Assembly: GCF_000633535.1 (NCBI RefSeq)
Contig: NZ_AYMR01000006.1
Coordinates: forward strand, 62,001-126,000
Direction of reading: 5' to 3'
DNA length: 64,000 nucleotides
From: Leifsonia aquatica H1aii
GTDB lineage: Bacteria; Actinomycetota; Actinomycetes; Actinomycetales; Microbacteriaceae
Each line of letters starts with the position of its first letter. Within the stretch, counting starts at the first letter, position 1. Position numbers and translations under genes: made by a program. The notes below the pieces were generated by a model that was given only the letters and a program-made list of their open reading frames with translations, did not search any database and was not told the origin of the DNA. Below, piece after piece: positions 1-8,481 of this stretch.

Positions 1-86
1 GGGGCGGAGTCTGTGAGGGTGCCGTCGAGATCGAAGAGCACGCAGGTCCACGTCCGGGTGACGGTGGGGGTGATGGGGGTGGTCAT
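1..86 (-). CDS. HAD-family hydrolase, N-terminal fragment
   Basis: Only the first 28 or so codons are inside the window; the gene runs off the left edge. Read leftwards from the ATG at 84-86 the peptide begins MTTPITPTVTRTWTCVLFDL and continues DGTLTDSAP. The DxDGT sequence is motif I of haloacid-dehalogenase-like phosphatases, with the nucleophile Asp in the FDLDGTL stretch. Family members dephosphorylate small phosphorylated metabolites (phosphoglycolate phosphatase type), but the substrate cannot be told from this fragment. A TACCAT box lies 10 nt before the ATG, so the message may have almost no leader. Confidence 0.8.
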   Translation of the reverse strand, partial: MTTPITPTVTRTWTCVLFDLDGTLTDSA

Positions 87-124
87 AGCAGTCCCAATGG
101 TATGGGGCGTATGTGAACGTTCGC

Positions 125-547
125 TCAGCGGTCGCCCAGAGCGGACTCGATGTGCGAGCGCGCCACGACCATGGTCTGTTCCGAGCCGGGGTCGAACTGC
201 ACCGCGACGAACTCCGCGGTGCGGACGAATCCGAGCGCCTCGACGGCCGGGACGATGACCGCCTGGACCTTCGTGCCCGCACCCTCCGCCGTCCGGCCGA
301 CGGCCGAGCGCAGCGCCTTCATCGAGGTGAAGAGGGGCAGGACCGGTTCGCCGGTGGTCGAGCTGATGGTGCGCAGACGGGTGTCCTGCGGGGTGGACCC
401 GGTCACGTCGACGACCAGGCCGCCCTTCACCGCGGCGGCGAGCAGGGCCTCCAGGTTCGCGAGGGTCGGCTCCGCCGCGATGTCCGCGAGCGCGGCGCGC
501 ACGGGGACGTTCTCGTAGCTCTGCGGGAAGCGGGGTGCGGGCGCCAT
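125..547 (-). CDS. SseB-like N-terminal domain protein
   Basis: A 140-residue protein resembling the SseB N-terminal domain family, small cytosolic proteins common in actinobacteria whose molecular role is not established. It has no signal peptide or membrane segment. Typical family features are the central LPLFTS-like strand (here VLPLFTSMKAL around residue 70) and a C-terminal half rich in short beta strands. Its ATG shares one base with the stop codon of nucS (TGATG), so it is probably translated from the nucS message by coupling. Function is unknown; the link to nucS is positional only. Confidence 0.7.
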   Translation of the reverse strand: MAPAPRFPQSYENVPVRAALADIAAEPTLANLEALLAAAVKGGLVVDVTGSTPQDTRLRTISSTTGEPVLPLFTSMKALRSAVGRTAEGAGTKVQAVIVPAVEALGFVRTAEFVAVQFDPGSEQTMVVARSHIESALGDR

Positions 548-1242
548 CAGAAGAGCCTGCTGTCGCTGTCGTCGATGCCGCGCATGGCGTCGTAGTCGAG
601 CACCAGGCAGCGGATGCCCCGGTCCTCGGCGAGGGTGCGGGCCTGGGGCTTGATCTCCTGCGCGGCGAAGACGCCGGTGACGGGCGCCAGCAGCGGGTCG
701 CGGTTCATCAGCTCGAGATAGCGGGTGAGCTGCTCGACGCCGTCGATGTCGCCACGCCGCTTGAGCTCGACGGCCACCGAGGCGCCCGCGGCGTCACGGG
801 CCAGGATGTCGACCGGTCCGATGGCGGTCATGTACTCGCGGCGGACGAGCACGTGCCCGTCTCCCAGCAGGTGGATCTGCTCGGCGAGCAGCTTCTGCAG
901 GTGCGCCTCGACGCCGTCCTTCTGCAGGCCGGGGTCGATGCCGAGCTCGTGCGCCGAGTCGTGCATCACCTCGTGGATCGAGACGATCAGCATGTCGGCC
1001 GTCTTGGCCTGGGTGACGCGCCAGACCTCGGTGACGCCGGCCTCCCGCTGGAGCTCGTCCGGTTCGGTCACCGCGAGGGTGCAGGGCGGGCTCATCCAGT
1101 TGAGCGGCTTGTACGAGCCGCCGTCGGAGTGGACGAGCAGGCTGCCGTCGGATTTGAGCATGAGCAGCCGCGGGGCCAGAGGCAGGTGCGCGCTCAGGCG
1201 TCCGGCGTAGTCCACGGAGCAGTTGGCAATGACGAGACGCAC
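547..1242 (-). CDS. nucS: Endonuclease NucS (EndoMS), non-canonical mismatch repair
   Basis: A 231-residue mismatch-specific endonuclease that replaces MutS/MutL in most Actinobacteria; family members cut both strands at G-T, G-G and T-T mismatches. The C-terminal RecB-like PD-(D/E)XK nuclease domain is intact: GPVD with Asp145, the VELK strand with Glu159 and Lys161, and Gln171. The N-terminal half is the DNA-binding/dimerisation domain. The protein ends in SRLF, the type of C-terminal tail that contacts the DnaN sliding clamp in studied homologues. The GTG start at 1242 is chosen because a TAGGAT box lies exactly 6 nt upstream (1249-1254), implying a leaderless message shared with the downstream sseB-like gene. 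Confidence 0.93.
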   Translation of the reverse strand: MRLVIANCSVDYAGRLSAHLPLAPRLLMLKSDGSLLVHSDGGSYKPLNWMSPPCTLAVTEPDELQREAGVTEVWRVTQAKTADMLIVSIHEVMHDSAHELGIDPGLQKDGVEAHLQKLLAEQIHLLGDGHVLVRREYMTAIGPVDILARDAAGASVAVELKRRGDIDGVEQLTRYLELMNRDPLLAPVTGVFAAQEIKPQARTLAEDRGIRCLVLDYDAMRGIDDSDSRLF

Positions 1243-1326
1243 CGCAACATCCTACGGGGGAGGACCGGTAGACCGGCTGCGCGCCGGGGCACTGGACGCG
1301 GAAGCGGTGCCTGGCAGGATGGGGGC

Positions 1327-2370
1327 ATGCCTCACGATCTCGTCATCGGCACGTACACCGAACGCCTCCCGCATGTCGACGGTCACGCCGACGGCGTGCT
1401 CGCGGCCCGCTTCGACGGGTCGGAGGTGTCGGACATCTCCGTCGCTGCGCGGGTGCGGAACCCGTCCTGGGTGGCCGTCGCTGCGGGCGGCACGCGCGTC
1501 TACGCGGTGTCGGAGACCGGCCCGGAGGGCGGTCTGCTCGCCTTCGAGCGCGCGGGCGACGGCACGCTCCGGCTGCTCGGCGAGGCTCCCAGCGGCGGCG
1601 CCGATCCCGCACACCTGGCCGTCCACCCGGCGGGGCACCTGCTCGCGGGCACCTACAGCGGAGGCTCGGTCTCGGTCTTCGCGCTGAACGGCGACGGCTC
1701 GATCGGCGCGCGCACCGGGTTCGTTCAGCATGAGGGGCGCGGTCCGGACGATGCGCGCCAGGAGGCGGCGCACGTCCACCACCTCAGTGCCGACCCGGTC
1801 AGCGGCGATGTCGTCGTGGTCGACCTGGGGCTGGGGGAGGTGCGCTGGTACGCCCTCGATGACGACGGTTCCCTGACCCTGCAACCGGAGGCCACGATCG
1901 CCTCCGGCGCCGCCGGCCCGCGGCATCTCGCGTTCCACCCGGACGGCCGGCACGCGTTCGTGCTGAACGAGCTCGACAGCACGCTCGACGTCCTGCGCCG
2001 CGGCGACGACCGGTTCGTGCGCGTATCGACCGTGTCCACCCGTGCGCCGGGAGCGGTCGGCGACAACCTCCCGGCGGCCGTGCGCGTCACGGAGGACGGC
2101 GCGACGGTGCTGGTCACCAACCGGGGCGACGACACGATCGCCGTCTTCTCGTTCGACGCCGATGTCTCGCGCGCCGCCCTCGTGGCCACGGAGCCGGTGC
2201 GCGGCCGTGCACCGCGCGATCTCGCCATCGCCCCCGAGGGCGACCGCGTGCTGGCCGCCTGCCAGGACAGCGACGAGGTCACCGTGTTCGCCTTCGACCC
2301 GCGCTCGCGCGCGCTGCGCTTCCTCGGCACCTCGCCGGTCCCCACCCCGGTCTGCCTCGCCTTCGTTTGA
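1327..2370 (+). CDS. Lactonase family beta-propeller protein
   Basis: A 347-residue protein of the 7-bladed beta-propeller lactonase family (6-phosphogluconolactonase Pgl/YbhE type, PF10282). It begins MPHDLVIGTYTERLPHV and carries the family's repeated blades with GTYTE, HLAVHPAG, AHVHHLSADP and RHLAFHPDGR. It may hydrolyse 6-phosphogluconolactone in the pentose phosphate pathway, but many paralogues act on other lactones or have no known substrate. The frame is open much further upstream, but that extension is antisense to nucS and is not genuine. The start at 1327 is supported by a CAGGAT box 6 nt before the ATG (1315-1320), a leaderless arrangement. Confidence 0.85.
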   Translation: MPHDLVIGTYTERLPHVDGHADGVLAARFDGSEVSDISVAARVRNPSWVAVAAGGTRVYAVSETGPEGGLLAFERAGDGTLRLLGEAPSGGADPAHLAVHPAGHLLAGTYSGGSVSVFALNGDGSIGARTGFVQHEGRGPDDARQEAAHVHHLSADPVSGDVVVVDLGLGEVRWYALDDDGSLTLQPEATIASGAAGPRHLAFHPDGRHAFVLNELDSTLDVLRRGDDRFVRVSTVSTRAPGAVGDNLPAAVRVTEDGATVLVTNRGDDTIAVFSFDADVSRAALVATEPVRGRAPRDLAIAPEGDRVLAACQDSDEVTVFAFDPRSRALRFLGTSPVPTPVCLAFV

Positions 2371-2532
2371 GCGTCCGCGACCGGCGCGCGTCGCTGTGCG
2401 GCAGCTGCCGAGGTGTGGTTCTCCCGAGGCGTGTCATTTCCTGAGATCAGTGGCGCAAGCGCCCGGATCTCCGTTCCTACGGCGACCTGAGCGGCGTGTC
2501 GCGGAGAATCTCCGGAGCTGATGCGGCGGTGC
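2371..2532. other. Convergent intergenic region, nothing distinctive
   Basis: Gap of 162 bp between the lactonase gene and the convergent MFS gene. I see no convincing ORF and no strong terminator hairpin. It is slightly less G+C-rich around 2412-2460. Confidence 0.5.
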
Positions 2533-3786
2533 TCAGGCGCTCGCGGCGGCCTTCCGTGGCCGCACCGCCGGCGCCGCGAGGAACGACGCGAGCAGCAGGG
2601 CGAGGATCAGATAGAGCGCGTTGAGGAGTCCGAACTCCTTGCCGAGGAAGCCGATGACCGGCGGACCGACCAGGAAGGCGCAATAGCCGATGATGGCCAC
2701 GGCCGACACGCGGGCGGCCGGGTTGCTCGCCCCGTCCGCGGCGGCGGACATGCCGAGCGGGAAGCCGAGGGAGACGCCGAAGCCCCAGAGCAGCGTGCCG
2801 ATCACGACGACCCACATCGGGCCGCCCAGGATGAACAGCAGCAGACCGGCGACGCCCATCGCGGCGGTGATGCGGATCGCGTTGACCCGGCCGATCCGGT
2901 CGACGATCGGGCCGCCGGCGACGCGACCGACGGTCATGGCCGCCACGAAGCAGCCGAAGACGACGGCGCCGGTCGAGTTCGCCTGGCCGTGCCCGTCGAC
3001 GACCGCCAGGGAGATCCAATCGTTGGCCGAACCTTCGCCGAACGCCATGCCGAGCATGACGACGCCGATGAGGATCAGTCGCCAGTCGGCCCATACGGAG
3101 AGCGCCGCGCGCATCCGGTCGCCGAACGGCACGCGCGGGGCGTCGGCCTGCTCGTCGCCGAGCTCGGCCTCGCGCGGGATGAAGCGGATGGCGACGGCGA
3201 TGCCGGCGACCAGCACGACCGCGATCCCCAGCAGATGCCACGCGACACCGATGTGCAGGGCGGCCGCAGCGGCGCCGATGCCCGCGCCGATCACCGTGCC
3301 GAGGCTGAAGCAGGCGTGCATGAGCGGCATCAGCGTCTTGCCGATCTCGCGCTCCACCGCTGTGCCCTCGACGTTCATCATCACGTCGAGCATCCCGTTG
3401 CCGAACCCGAGCAGGATGAGCCCGATCGCGACGACCGGGACCGAGTGGAACACGGTCGAGCCGAGCCCGAGGGTGGCCGTGCCCACTGCGGCGACGGTCA
3501 GCGCACCGAACATGGACTTGTGGGGTCCGAAACGCACGAGCACGGGGGAGGAGAGCGCGAGCCCGAGGATGGCCCCGGCCGACATCCCGAGGATCAGCAG
3601 GCCGATCGAGGAGGTGTCCTTGCCGAGATCGAGGTCGTCGCGCACGCCGGGGATCCGGGCGACCCAGGTGGCCGTCGCCAGCCCGCTCAGGACGAAGACG
3701 CCGAAGATGGCGTTGCGCCAGGCGGCGAGCTCACGGCGGCTGCGCGCCGGAGCGGCGGTGGGGGAGGTCGGGGTCGGCTGTGACAT
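2533..3786 (-). CDS. MFS transporter
   Basis: A 417-residue major facilitator with about 12 hydrophobic segments in two six-helix halves separated by a charged loop near the middle (REAELGDEQADAPRVPFGDR). The conserved loop between helices 2 and 3 is GPHKS, a degenerate motif A. The ATG at 3786 is preferred over an upstream in-frame start at 3831 because it begins just before a disordered Pro/Thr-rich tail and leaves the palindrome at 3832-3859 in the promoter. Divergent from a LacI regulator, which very likely controls it. The family includes sugar and drug exporters; the substrate is not deducible. Confidence 0.85.
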   Translation of the reverse strand: MSQPTPTSPTAAPARSRRELAAWRNAIFGVFVLSGLATATWVARIPGVRDDLDLGKDTSSIGLLILGMSAGAILGLALSSPVLVRFGPHKSMFGALTVAAVGTATLGLGSTVFHSVPVVAIGLILLGFGNGMLDVMMNVEGTAVEREIGKTLMPLMHACFSLGTVIGAGIGAAAAALHIGVAWHLLGIAVVLVAGIAVAIRFIPREAELGDEQADAPRVPFGDRMRAALSVWADWRLILIGVVMLGMAFGEGSANDWISLAVVDGHGQANSTGAVVFGCFVAAMTVGRVAGGPIVDRIGRVNAIRITAAMGVAGLLLFILGGPMWVVVIGTLLWGFGVSLGFPLGMSAAADGASNPAARVSAVAIIGYCAFLVGPPVIGFLGKEFGLLNALYLILALLLASFLAAPAVRPRKAAASA

Positions 3787-3831
3787 CGCAGGTCCTGGTG
3801 ATCGAACGGGAATCGGGCGGGTGTGTGGCAA

Positions 3832-3859
3832 TCGAATCGTTTCGATCGAAACGATTCGA
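3832..3859. promoter_or_regulatory. 28-bp perfect palindrome, LacI-type operator
   Basis: A perfect 28-bp inverted repeat centred on CGATCG with the core CGTTTCGATCGAAACG. It sits between the divergent MFS and LacI genes, immediately upstream of the LacI -10 box. The core fits the classical LacI-family pattern of a central CG flanked by symmetric half sites. Binding would block both promoters, giving autoregulation and control of the transporter. The assignment of the neighbouring LacI protein as ligand is inference from position and symmetry. Confidence 0.85.
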
Positions 3860-3873
3860 CTAAGCTAGCACAC

Positions 3874-4944
3874 GTGAACGACAGCAGCACAGCACCCGCG
3901 ACCTCTCGGCCGACCCTGGCCGCGGTCGCCCGCCTCGCCGGCGTCTCGAACTCGACGGCCTCCCTCGCGTTCTCCGGGTCCGGCCCGGTCTCCGACGCGA
4001 CGCGCGACCGAGTGCTCGCCGCGGCGAAGCAGCTCAACTACGGCGGCCCCGACCCGCGGGCGCGCTCGCTGCGCCGCGGCCGGTCGGGCATCGTCGGCGT
4101 CGTCATGGAGGAGCGCGTCGGCGACGCCTTCCGCGACCCGATCAAGATCGCGCTGCTGGACGGCATCACCGAGGAGATCGGCGCGATCGACGCCGGCCTC
4201 CTGATCCTCACCGACGCCGGGGACGCCGCGCAGCGCATCGAGGACGCCCCGATGGACGCCGTCGTGCTCATCGGCTGCAGCCCGCGCCTCGACGAGTCGG
4301 TCGCCATCCTCCGACAGCGCGGGATCCCGCTCGTCGCCATCGAGGGTGATCCGGCGGCGGGCATCGCCACCATCGGTCAGGACAACCGGGAGGCGAGCCG
4401 CGTCGCCGCCCAGCACCTCTACGACCTGGGCCACCGCGACGTCGCCGTGGTGGCCCTGCCGCTCACGCGCGACCGGGCGCGCGGACCCTTCACCGCCGCG
4501 ACGGCGCTGTCCGCCAGCTCCACCACCGCCGTGGACCGGCTCGCCGGCGCACAGGACGTCTTCCCCGGCATCGGGGGCTGGGTCACGCGCGGGTCGTTCG
4601 TCGAGGAGGGCCGGCTCGCAGGCACCGCCCTGCTCGAGAAGGCCCAGGGACGCCCCACCGCGATCATCGCCCAGAGCGATCTGCTCGCCGCGGGCGTCAT
4701 CCGCGCCGCCGAGGAGCTCGGCCTCGAGGTGCCGTGGGATGTCAGCGTCGTCGGGTTCGACGGCGCCCGCGTCGACGGCCTCTGGCCGTACGACCTCACC
4801 ACTCTCGTCCAGCCCGCCGTCGACAAGGGCCGGGCCGCGGGCCGGTCCGTCGTCGACATGCTGGAGGGGCGCGGGATCACCCCCGAGTCGTTCACCTCCG
4901 AGTTCCACCAGGGCAACACGACCGCCGCCCCCGCGCGCCGCTAG
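3874..4944 (+). CDS. LacI-family transcriptional regulator
   Basis: A 356-residue repressor. Residues 12-60 form the LacI-type helix-turn-helix and hinge (RPTLAAVARLAGVSNSTASL). The remainder is a periplasmic-binding-protein-like effector domain with GIVGVV, the dimer-face NREASR segment and the VVGFDGARV strand. The N-terminal tail before the HTH is Ser/Thr/Ala-rich. The GTG at 3874 is chosen because a TAAGCT box (3861-3866) ends 7 nt upstream, so the transcript is probably leaderless; the longer upstream reading would translate through the operator. It likely represses itself and the divergent MFS gene; the inducer is unknown. Confidence 0.9.
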   Translation: MNDSSTAPATSRPTLAAVARLAGVSNSTASLAFSGSGPVSDATRDRVLAAAKQLNYGGPDPRARSLRRGRSGIVGVVMEERVGDAFRDPIKIALLDGITEEIGAIDAGLLILTDAGDAAQRIEDAPMDAVVLIGCSPRLDESVAILRQRGIPLVAIEGDPAAGIATIGQDNREASRVAAQHLYDLGHRDVAVVALPLTRDRARGPFTAATALSASSTTAVDRLAGAQDVFPGIGGWVTRGSFVEEGRLAGTALLEKAQGRPTAIIAQSDLLAAGVIRAAEELGLEVPWDVSVVGFDGARVDGLWPYDLTTLVQPAVDKGRAAGRSVVDMLEGRGITPESFTSEFHQGNTTAAPARR

Positions 4945-4987
4945 CACCCGCGGCTCCCGCGGCACCCCCCTCGGGCTCCCGCGTCGA

Positions 4988-5042
4988 CATTTGGACCAAA
5001 TCGCGCGAAAGCGTCGCGTAAACCCACGATTCGGTCCAAATG
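4988..5042. repeat. Pair of quasi-palindromic TTTGG-N-CCAAA motifs forming an inverted repeat
   Basis: Two 16-bp arms, 4988-5003 and 5027-5042, are inverted relative to one another with a single mismatch and a 23-bp spacer. Each arm is itself an odd palindrome (ATTTGGACCAAAT and ATTCGGTCCAAAT). The element lies between the lacI stop and the -10 box of the M20 gene. It could be a long hairpin terminator for the LacI message, but the internal symmetry of each arm also suits two binding sites for a dimeric regulator of the amidohydrolase gene. Confidence 0.6.
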
Positions 5043-5098
5043 GGCCAGCACTCATCGTGCCGAATGTCGCGAAACCGCCCGCCGCGTAGGGTGAGGGT

Positions 5099-6307
5099 AT
5101 GGATCTTGAGGCCCTCTACCGCGATCTCCACGCCCACCCCGAGCTCTCGTTCGCCGAGCACCGCACCGCCGGCATCGTGGCCGAGCAGCTGACCGCGCTG
5201 GGGGTGGAGGTGCACACCGGCATCGGCGGCACCGGCGTCGCGGGCGTTCTGCGCAACGGCGAGGGCCCGACCGTGCTCCTGCGCGCCGACATGGACGCAC
5301 TGCCGGTGCGCGAGCAGACGGGGCTGCCCTGGGCCTCCACCGTCACGGCGCAGGACGACACCGGCGCGACCGTCCCCGTCATGCACGCCTGCGGTCACGA
5401 CATCCACATCACCTGCCTGCTGGGCGCCGTCGAGGAGCTCGCCGGCTCGAGGGACGCCTGGTCGGGCACGCTCGTCGTGGTGTTCCAGCCCGGCGAGGAG
5501 CACGGCGGCGGCGCCCAGGTCATGGTCGACAGCGGCCTCTACGACGTCGTCCCGGCCCCTGACGTCGTGCTCGGTCAGCACGTCACCCCGCTGCCGTCGG
5601 GCATGCTCGGCGCGCACTCCGGGCCCGCGATGGCGGCCGTCGACACGATGGAGGTCACCCTCCACGGCCGCGGCGGCCACGGTTCGCGCCCCGAGACGAC
5701 GATCGACCCCATCGTGATGGCGGCCTCGGCCGTGATGCGCCTGCAGACCGTCGTGTCGCGCGAGATCGCGCCGCAGGACACCGCCGTGGTCACGGTGGGG
5801 ACCCTGCACGCGGGGACCAAGAACAACATCATCGCGGCCGAGGCGACCCTCGGCCTCAGCGTCCGCAGCTTCAACGAGGAGGTGCGTGAGCGGGTCCTCG
5901 GTGCCGTGGACCGCATCCTGCGCGCCGAATCGGAGGCGTCCGGAGCGCCCAAGGCCCCCGACGTCGAGTGGGGTGAGCGCTACCCCGTCACCGTCAACGA
6001 CCCGGAGGCCACCGCGCGGGTGACCGCGGCCTTCACCGCCGAGTTCGGCGCCGAGCGGATCTTCGACCCGGGCGCGCTCTCGGGCAGTGAGGACGTCGGC
6101 AACCTCGCCACGGCGGCCGGCGTGCCTCTCGTCTACTGGATGCTGGGCGGAGGCGACCCCGAGGTCGTGCGGGCCGCGATCGCCGCAGGCACGGTCGACA
6201 CCGACATCCCGTCGAACCACTCGCCGTTCTTCGGCCCGCTCGCGCAGCCGACCATCCCGACCGGCGTGCGCGCCCTCGTGGTGGCGGCCCGGGAGTGGCT
6301 GGGCTGA
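5099..6307 (+). CDS. M20-family amidohydrolase
   Basis: A 402-residue zinc hydrolase of the M20 amidohydrolase group (hippurate hydrolase/N-acyl-amino-acid deacylase type). Visible metal-site motifs are ADMDALP near residue 63, HACGHDIH near residue 98 and PGEEHGGGA near residue 130, with the dimerisation lid domain in the middle (GRGGHGSRPETTIDPI). Members release amino acids from N-acyl conjugates or act on indole-acetyl-amino acids; the substrate is not predictable. It is cytosolic, with no signal peptide. A TAGGGT box at 5087-5092 sits 6 nt before the ATG, so it is probably leaderless. It converges with the MATE gene with only 6 bp between the stops. Confidence 0.88.
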   Translation: MDLEALYRDLHAHPELSFAEHRTAGIVAEQLTALGVEVHTGIGGTGVAGVLRNGEGPTVLLRADMDALPVREQTGLPWASTVTAQDDTGATVPVMHACGHDIHITCLLGAVEELAGSRDAWSGTLVVVFQPGEEHGGGAQVMVDSGLYDVVPAPDVVLGQHVTPLPSGMLGAHSGPAMAAVDTMEVTLHGRGGHGSRPETTIDPIVMAASAVMRLQTVVSREIAPQDTAVVTVGTLHAGTKNNIIAAEATLGLSVRSFNEEVRERVLGAVDRILRAESEASGAPKAPDVEWGERYPVTVNDPEATARVTAAFTAEFGAERIFDPGALSGSEDVGNLATAAGVPLVYWMLGGGDPEVVRAAIAAGTVDTDIPSNHSPFFGPLAQPTIPTGVRALVVAAREWLG

Positions 6308-6313
6308 GCCGGG

Positions 6314-7645
6314 CTAGAGCGCCCCGGCGCGCATCCACGCCCGGCCGCGGGCACGGAGCCCCAGCGTGACCGCGCGCGCCCCCAGATACCCGAACACGAA
6401 GGCCGCGGTGAGCCAGGCCAGTCCCGTCGCGTCGTGGCCGCCCCAGGCCACCACCGCGATCGCGAGCGGCACGAACACGGCGACGTTCGCGAGCCCGGTG
6501 AGGGCCAGGTAGTGGGCGTCTCCCGCGCCGATCAGCACCCCGTCGAGCACGAAGACGTATCCGCCCAGCGGCGCGCTGATGCCGACCAGGGCCAGCCCGA
6601 CGGGGAGCAGGGAGGCGACGCTCGCGTCGCTCGTGAACAGTCCGGCGGCGACGGGGCTGAGCAGCACGGTCACGGCTCCGAGCACGACGCCCGCGCCGAT
6701 GCCCCATTGCAGGCACCGGCGCAGCACGGCACGCACGTGCTCGAGATCGCCGGCGCCGAGTCCCTTGCCGATCAGGGCCTGCGCGGCGATGGCCAGCGCG
6801 TCGAGGGCGAAGGCGAGGGTCGCGAAGATCGTCATCGTCACCTGGAACGCGGCCAGTTCGTCCGGTCCGAGACGCGTGGCGGCGAAGACGGCGAGGAGCA
6901 TGGCGGCGCGCAGGCTCGCCGTGCGCAGCAGCAGCCAGCCGCCCGCGCGGGCGCTGCGCCCGATCCCGGAGTGGTGCGGGAGCAGGGGTGCGCTCACGCG
7001 CCGGGCGTGACGGGCGACCACGATCAGGTAGATCGCGACCATGCCCCACTGAGCGGCGACCGTGCCGGCGGCCGAGCCGGCGATGCCCCAGCCGGCGACG
7101 TAGATGAACAGGTAGTTCAGGGCGATGTTGGCCGCGAAGCCGGCGACCGCGACGGCCAGTGGTGTGCGGGTGTCCTGCAGCCCGCGCAGCAGACCGGTCG
7201 TCGCGAACACGATCAGCATCGCGGGGAGGCCGAGCATCGAGATCTCCAGGTAGCGGGTCGCCTGTTCGGAGATGTCCGCCGACGCGCCGAAGAGTCCGAC
7301 GAGCGCGGGGGAGGCGAACCAGCCCGCTGCCGCGAGCACCGCCCCGAGGCCGAGGGCGAGCCAGGTGCCGTCGACACCCGCGGCGACGGCCCCGCGCTCG
7401 TCGCCCGCACCGAGGCGGCGCGCGACGGCCGGCGTCGTGGAGTAGGCCAGGAACACCATCAGCCCCACGATCGTCTGCAGCACCGCGCTGGCGATCCCCA
7501 GGCCGGCCAGGGGTGCGACGCCGAGGTGCCCCACCATCGCGGAGTCGGCCAGCAGGAAGACGGGCTCGGCGATCAGCGAGCCGAGCGCAGGCACGGCGAG
7601 GCGGAGGATCTCCCGGTCGACCGGGCGGCGGAGGAGGGCGTTCAC
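6314..7645 (-). CDS. MATE-family efflux transporter (DinF-like)
   Basis: A 443-residue multidrug/toxin extrusion exporter of the DinF branch with about 12 transmembrane segments. The N-terminal helix reads REILRLAVPALGSLIAEPVF, followed by LLADSAMVGHLG, which is typical of the family, and the second half repeats the fold (LRTASLRAAMLLAVFAATRL). Members use ion gradients to expel cationic compounds. Two GTG starts are possible: 7678, or 7645, which begins VNALLRRPVDREIL. I prefer 7645 because a TAGCGT box lies about 10 nt upstream and homologues start near this point. The start is therefore uncertain by 11 codons. Confidence 0.85.
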   Translation of the reverse strand: MNALLRRPVDREILRLAVPALGSLIAEPVFLLADSAMVGHLGVAPLAGLGIASAVLQTIVGLMVFLAYSTTPAVARRLGAGDERGAVAAGVDGTWLALGLGAVLAAAGWFASPALVGLFGASADISEQATRYLEISMLGLPAMLIVFATTGLLRGLQDTRTPLAVAVAGFAANIALNYLFIYVAGWGIAGSAAGTVAAQWGMVAIYLIVVARHARRVSAPLLPHHSGIGRSARAGGWLLLRTASLRAAMLLAVFAATRLGPDELAAFQVTMTIFATLAFALDALAIAAQALIGKGLGAGDLEHVRAVLRRCLQWGIGAGVVLGAVTVLLSPVAAGLFTSDASVASLLPVGLALVGISAPLGGYVFVLDGVLIGAGDAHYLALTGLANVAVFVPLAIAVVAWGGHDATGLAWLTAAFVFGYLGARAVTLGLRARGRAWMRAGAL

Positions 7646-7707
7646 GGCGTGGTCAACGCTAGCGCGGAACACCGACACACGAGCGGCACGACCGCTACGA
7701 TCGCGGG

Positions 7708-8481
7708 ATGCGGCTCACCACTCTCGGCGTCTCGAGCCACTACCCCGTGCCTGGTGCTCCCTGCGTGGGGATGCTGCTGGAGCACGACGATGTCTCGATC
7801 TGGGTGGACGCCGGCCCGGGCAGCTTCGCCGAGCTGCAGCGCCACGTCGCCCTCGAGGACCTGTCGGCCGTCTGGGTCTCGCACGGCCATGCCGATCACG
7901 CGGTCGACCTGCTGCCGGCGTTCTACGCCTACCGCTACGGCGGCGTCCGCGCTCCCGCGGCCGTCCCCGTCCTGGCACCGGAGGACGTGCGCGGGAGGCT
8001 GATCGGCTTCCTCGGGCCGGCGTCCGGTCCCGAGCTCGACCGGGTCTTCGCCTTCGACGCCGTGGGCGACGGCGGCAGGCGGGAGCTCGGCGGGATGGTC
8101 CTGCGCTGGCGCAGTGTGCGGCACGACGTCCCCGCGTTCGCCCTCCGGGTGGAGGCCGGTGGGGCGTCGCTCGTCTACACCGGCGACTCCGGGCCGTGCA
8201 GCGCCCTCGACGAGATCGCCGCCGGGTGCGACCTGCTGGTGTGCGAGGCCGGGACCGATCGCCGCGAACCCGGCGGACCAGCCGTGCACCTCACACCGGA
8301 GGAGGCCGGAGAGCTCGCCCGGCGTTCCGGAGCGCGGCGTCTGCTGCTGACGCATCTCGCGCTCGGGCTCGAACCCGCGGAGGCCGTCGGCCGCGCCTCC
8401 GCGCACTTCGACGGTCCGGTACAGGCGGCGGCGGTGTCGAGCGCACCGGTGTCGGTGGCCGTGCCTACAGTGGACTCATGA
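7708..8481 (+). CDS. MBL-fold metallo-hydrolase
   Basis: A 257-residue metallo-beta-lactamase-fold hydrolase. The metal-binding HxHxDH signature is SHGHADH at residues 58-64. Further ligands are in the YTGDSG strand (GDSGPCSALD) and near the end (LLLTHLAL). It resembles the RNase Z/cyclic-nucleotide phosphodiesterase-like branch rather than true beta-lactamases: it has no secretion signal and is probably cytosolic. The substrate is unknown. A TACGAT box at 7696-7701 lies 6 nt before the ATG (leaderless). Its stop overlaps the next start by 4 bp (ATGA), so it is the first gene of a coupled three-gene unit. Confidence 0.85.
   Translation: MRLTTLGVSSHYPVPGAPCVGMLLEHDDVSIWVDAGPGSFAELQRHVALEDLSAVWVSHGHADHAVDLLPAFYAYRYGGVRAPAAVPVLAPEDVRGRLIGFLGPASGPELDRVFAFDAVGDGGRRELGGMVLRWRSVRHDVPAFALRVEAGGASLVYTGDSGPCSALDEIAAGCDLLVCEAGTDRREPGGPAVHLTPEEAGELARRSGARRLLLTHLALGLEPAEAVGRASAHFDGPVQAAAVSSAPVSVAVPTVDS

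Noticed and set aside
2521-3783. Rightward open frame opposite the MFS gene
   Set aside because: Composition is almost only Asp/Arg/Glu/His/Gly, the mirror of membrane-protein codons; the MFS frame has real homology features.
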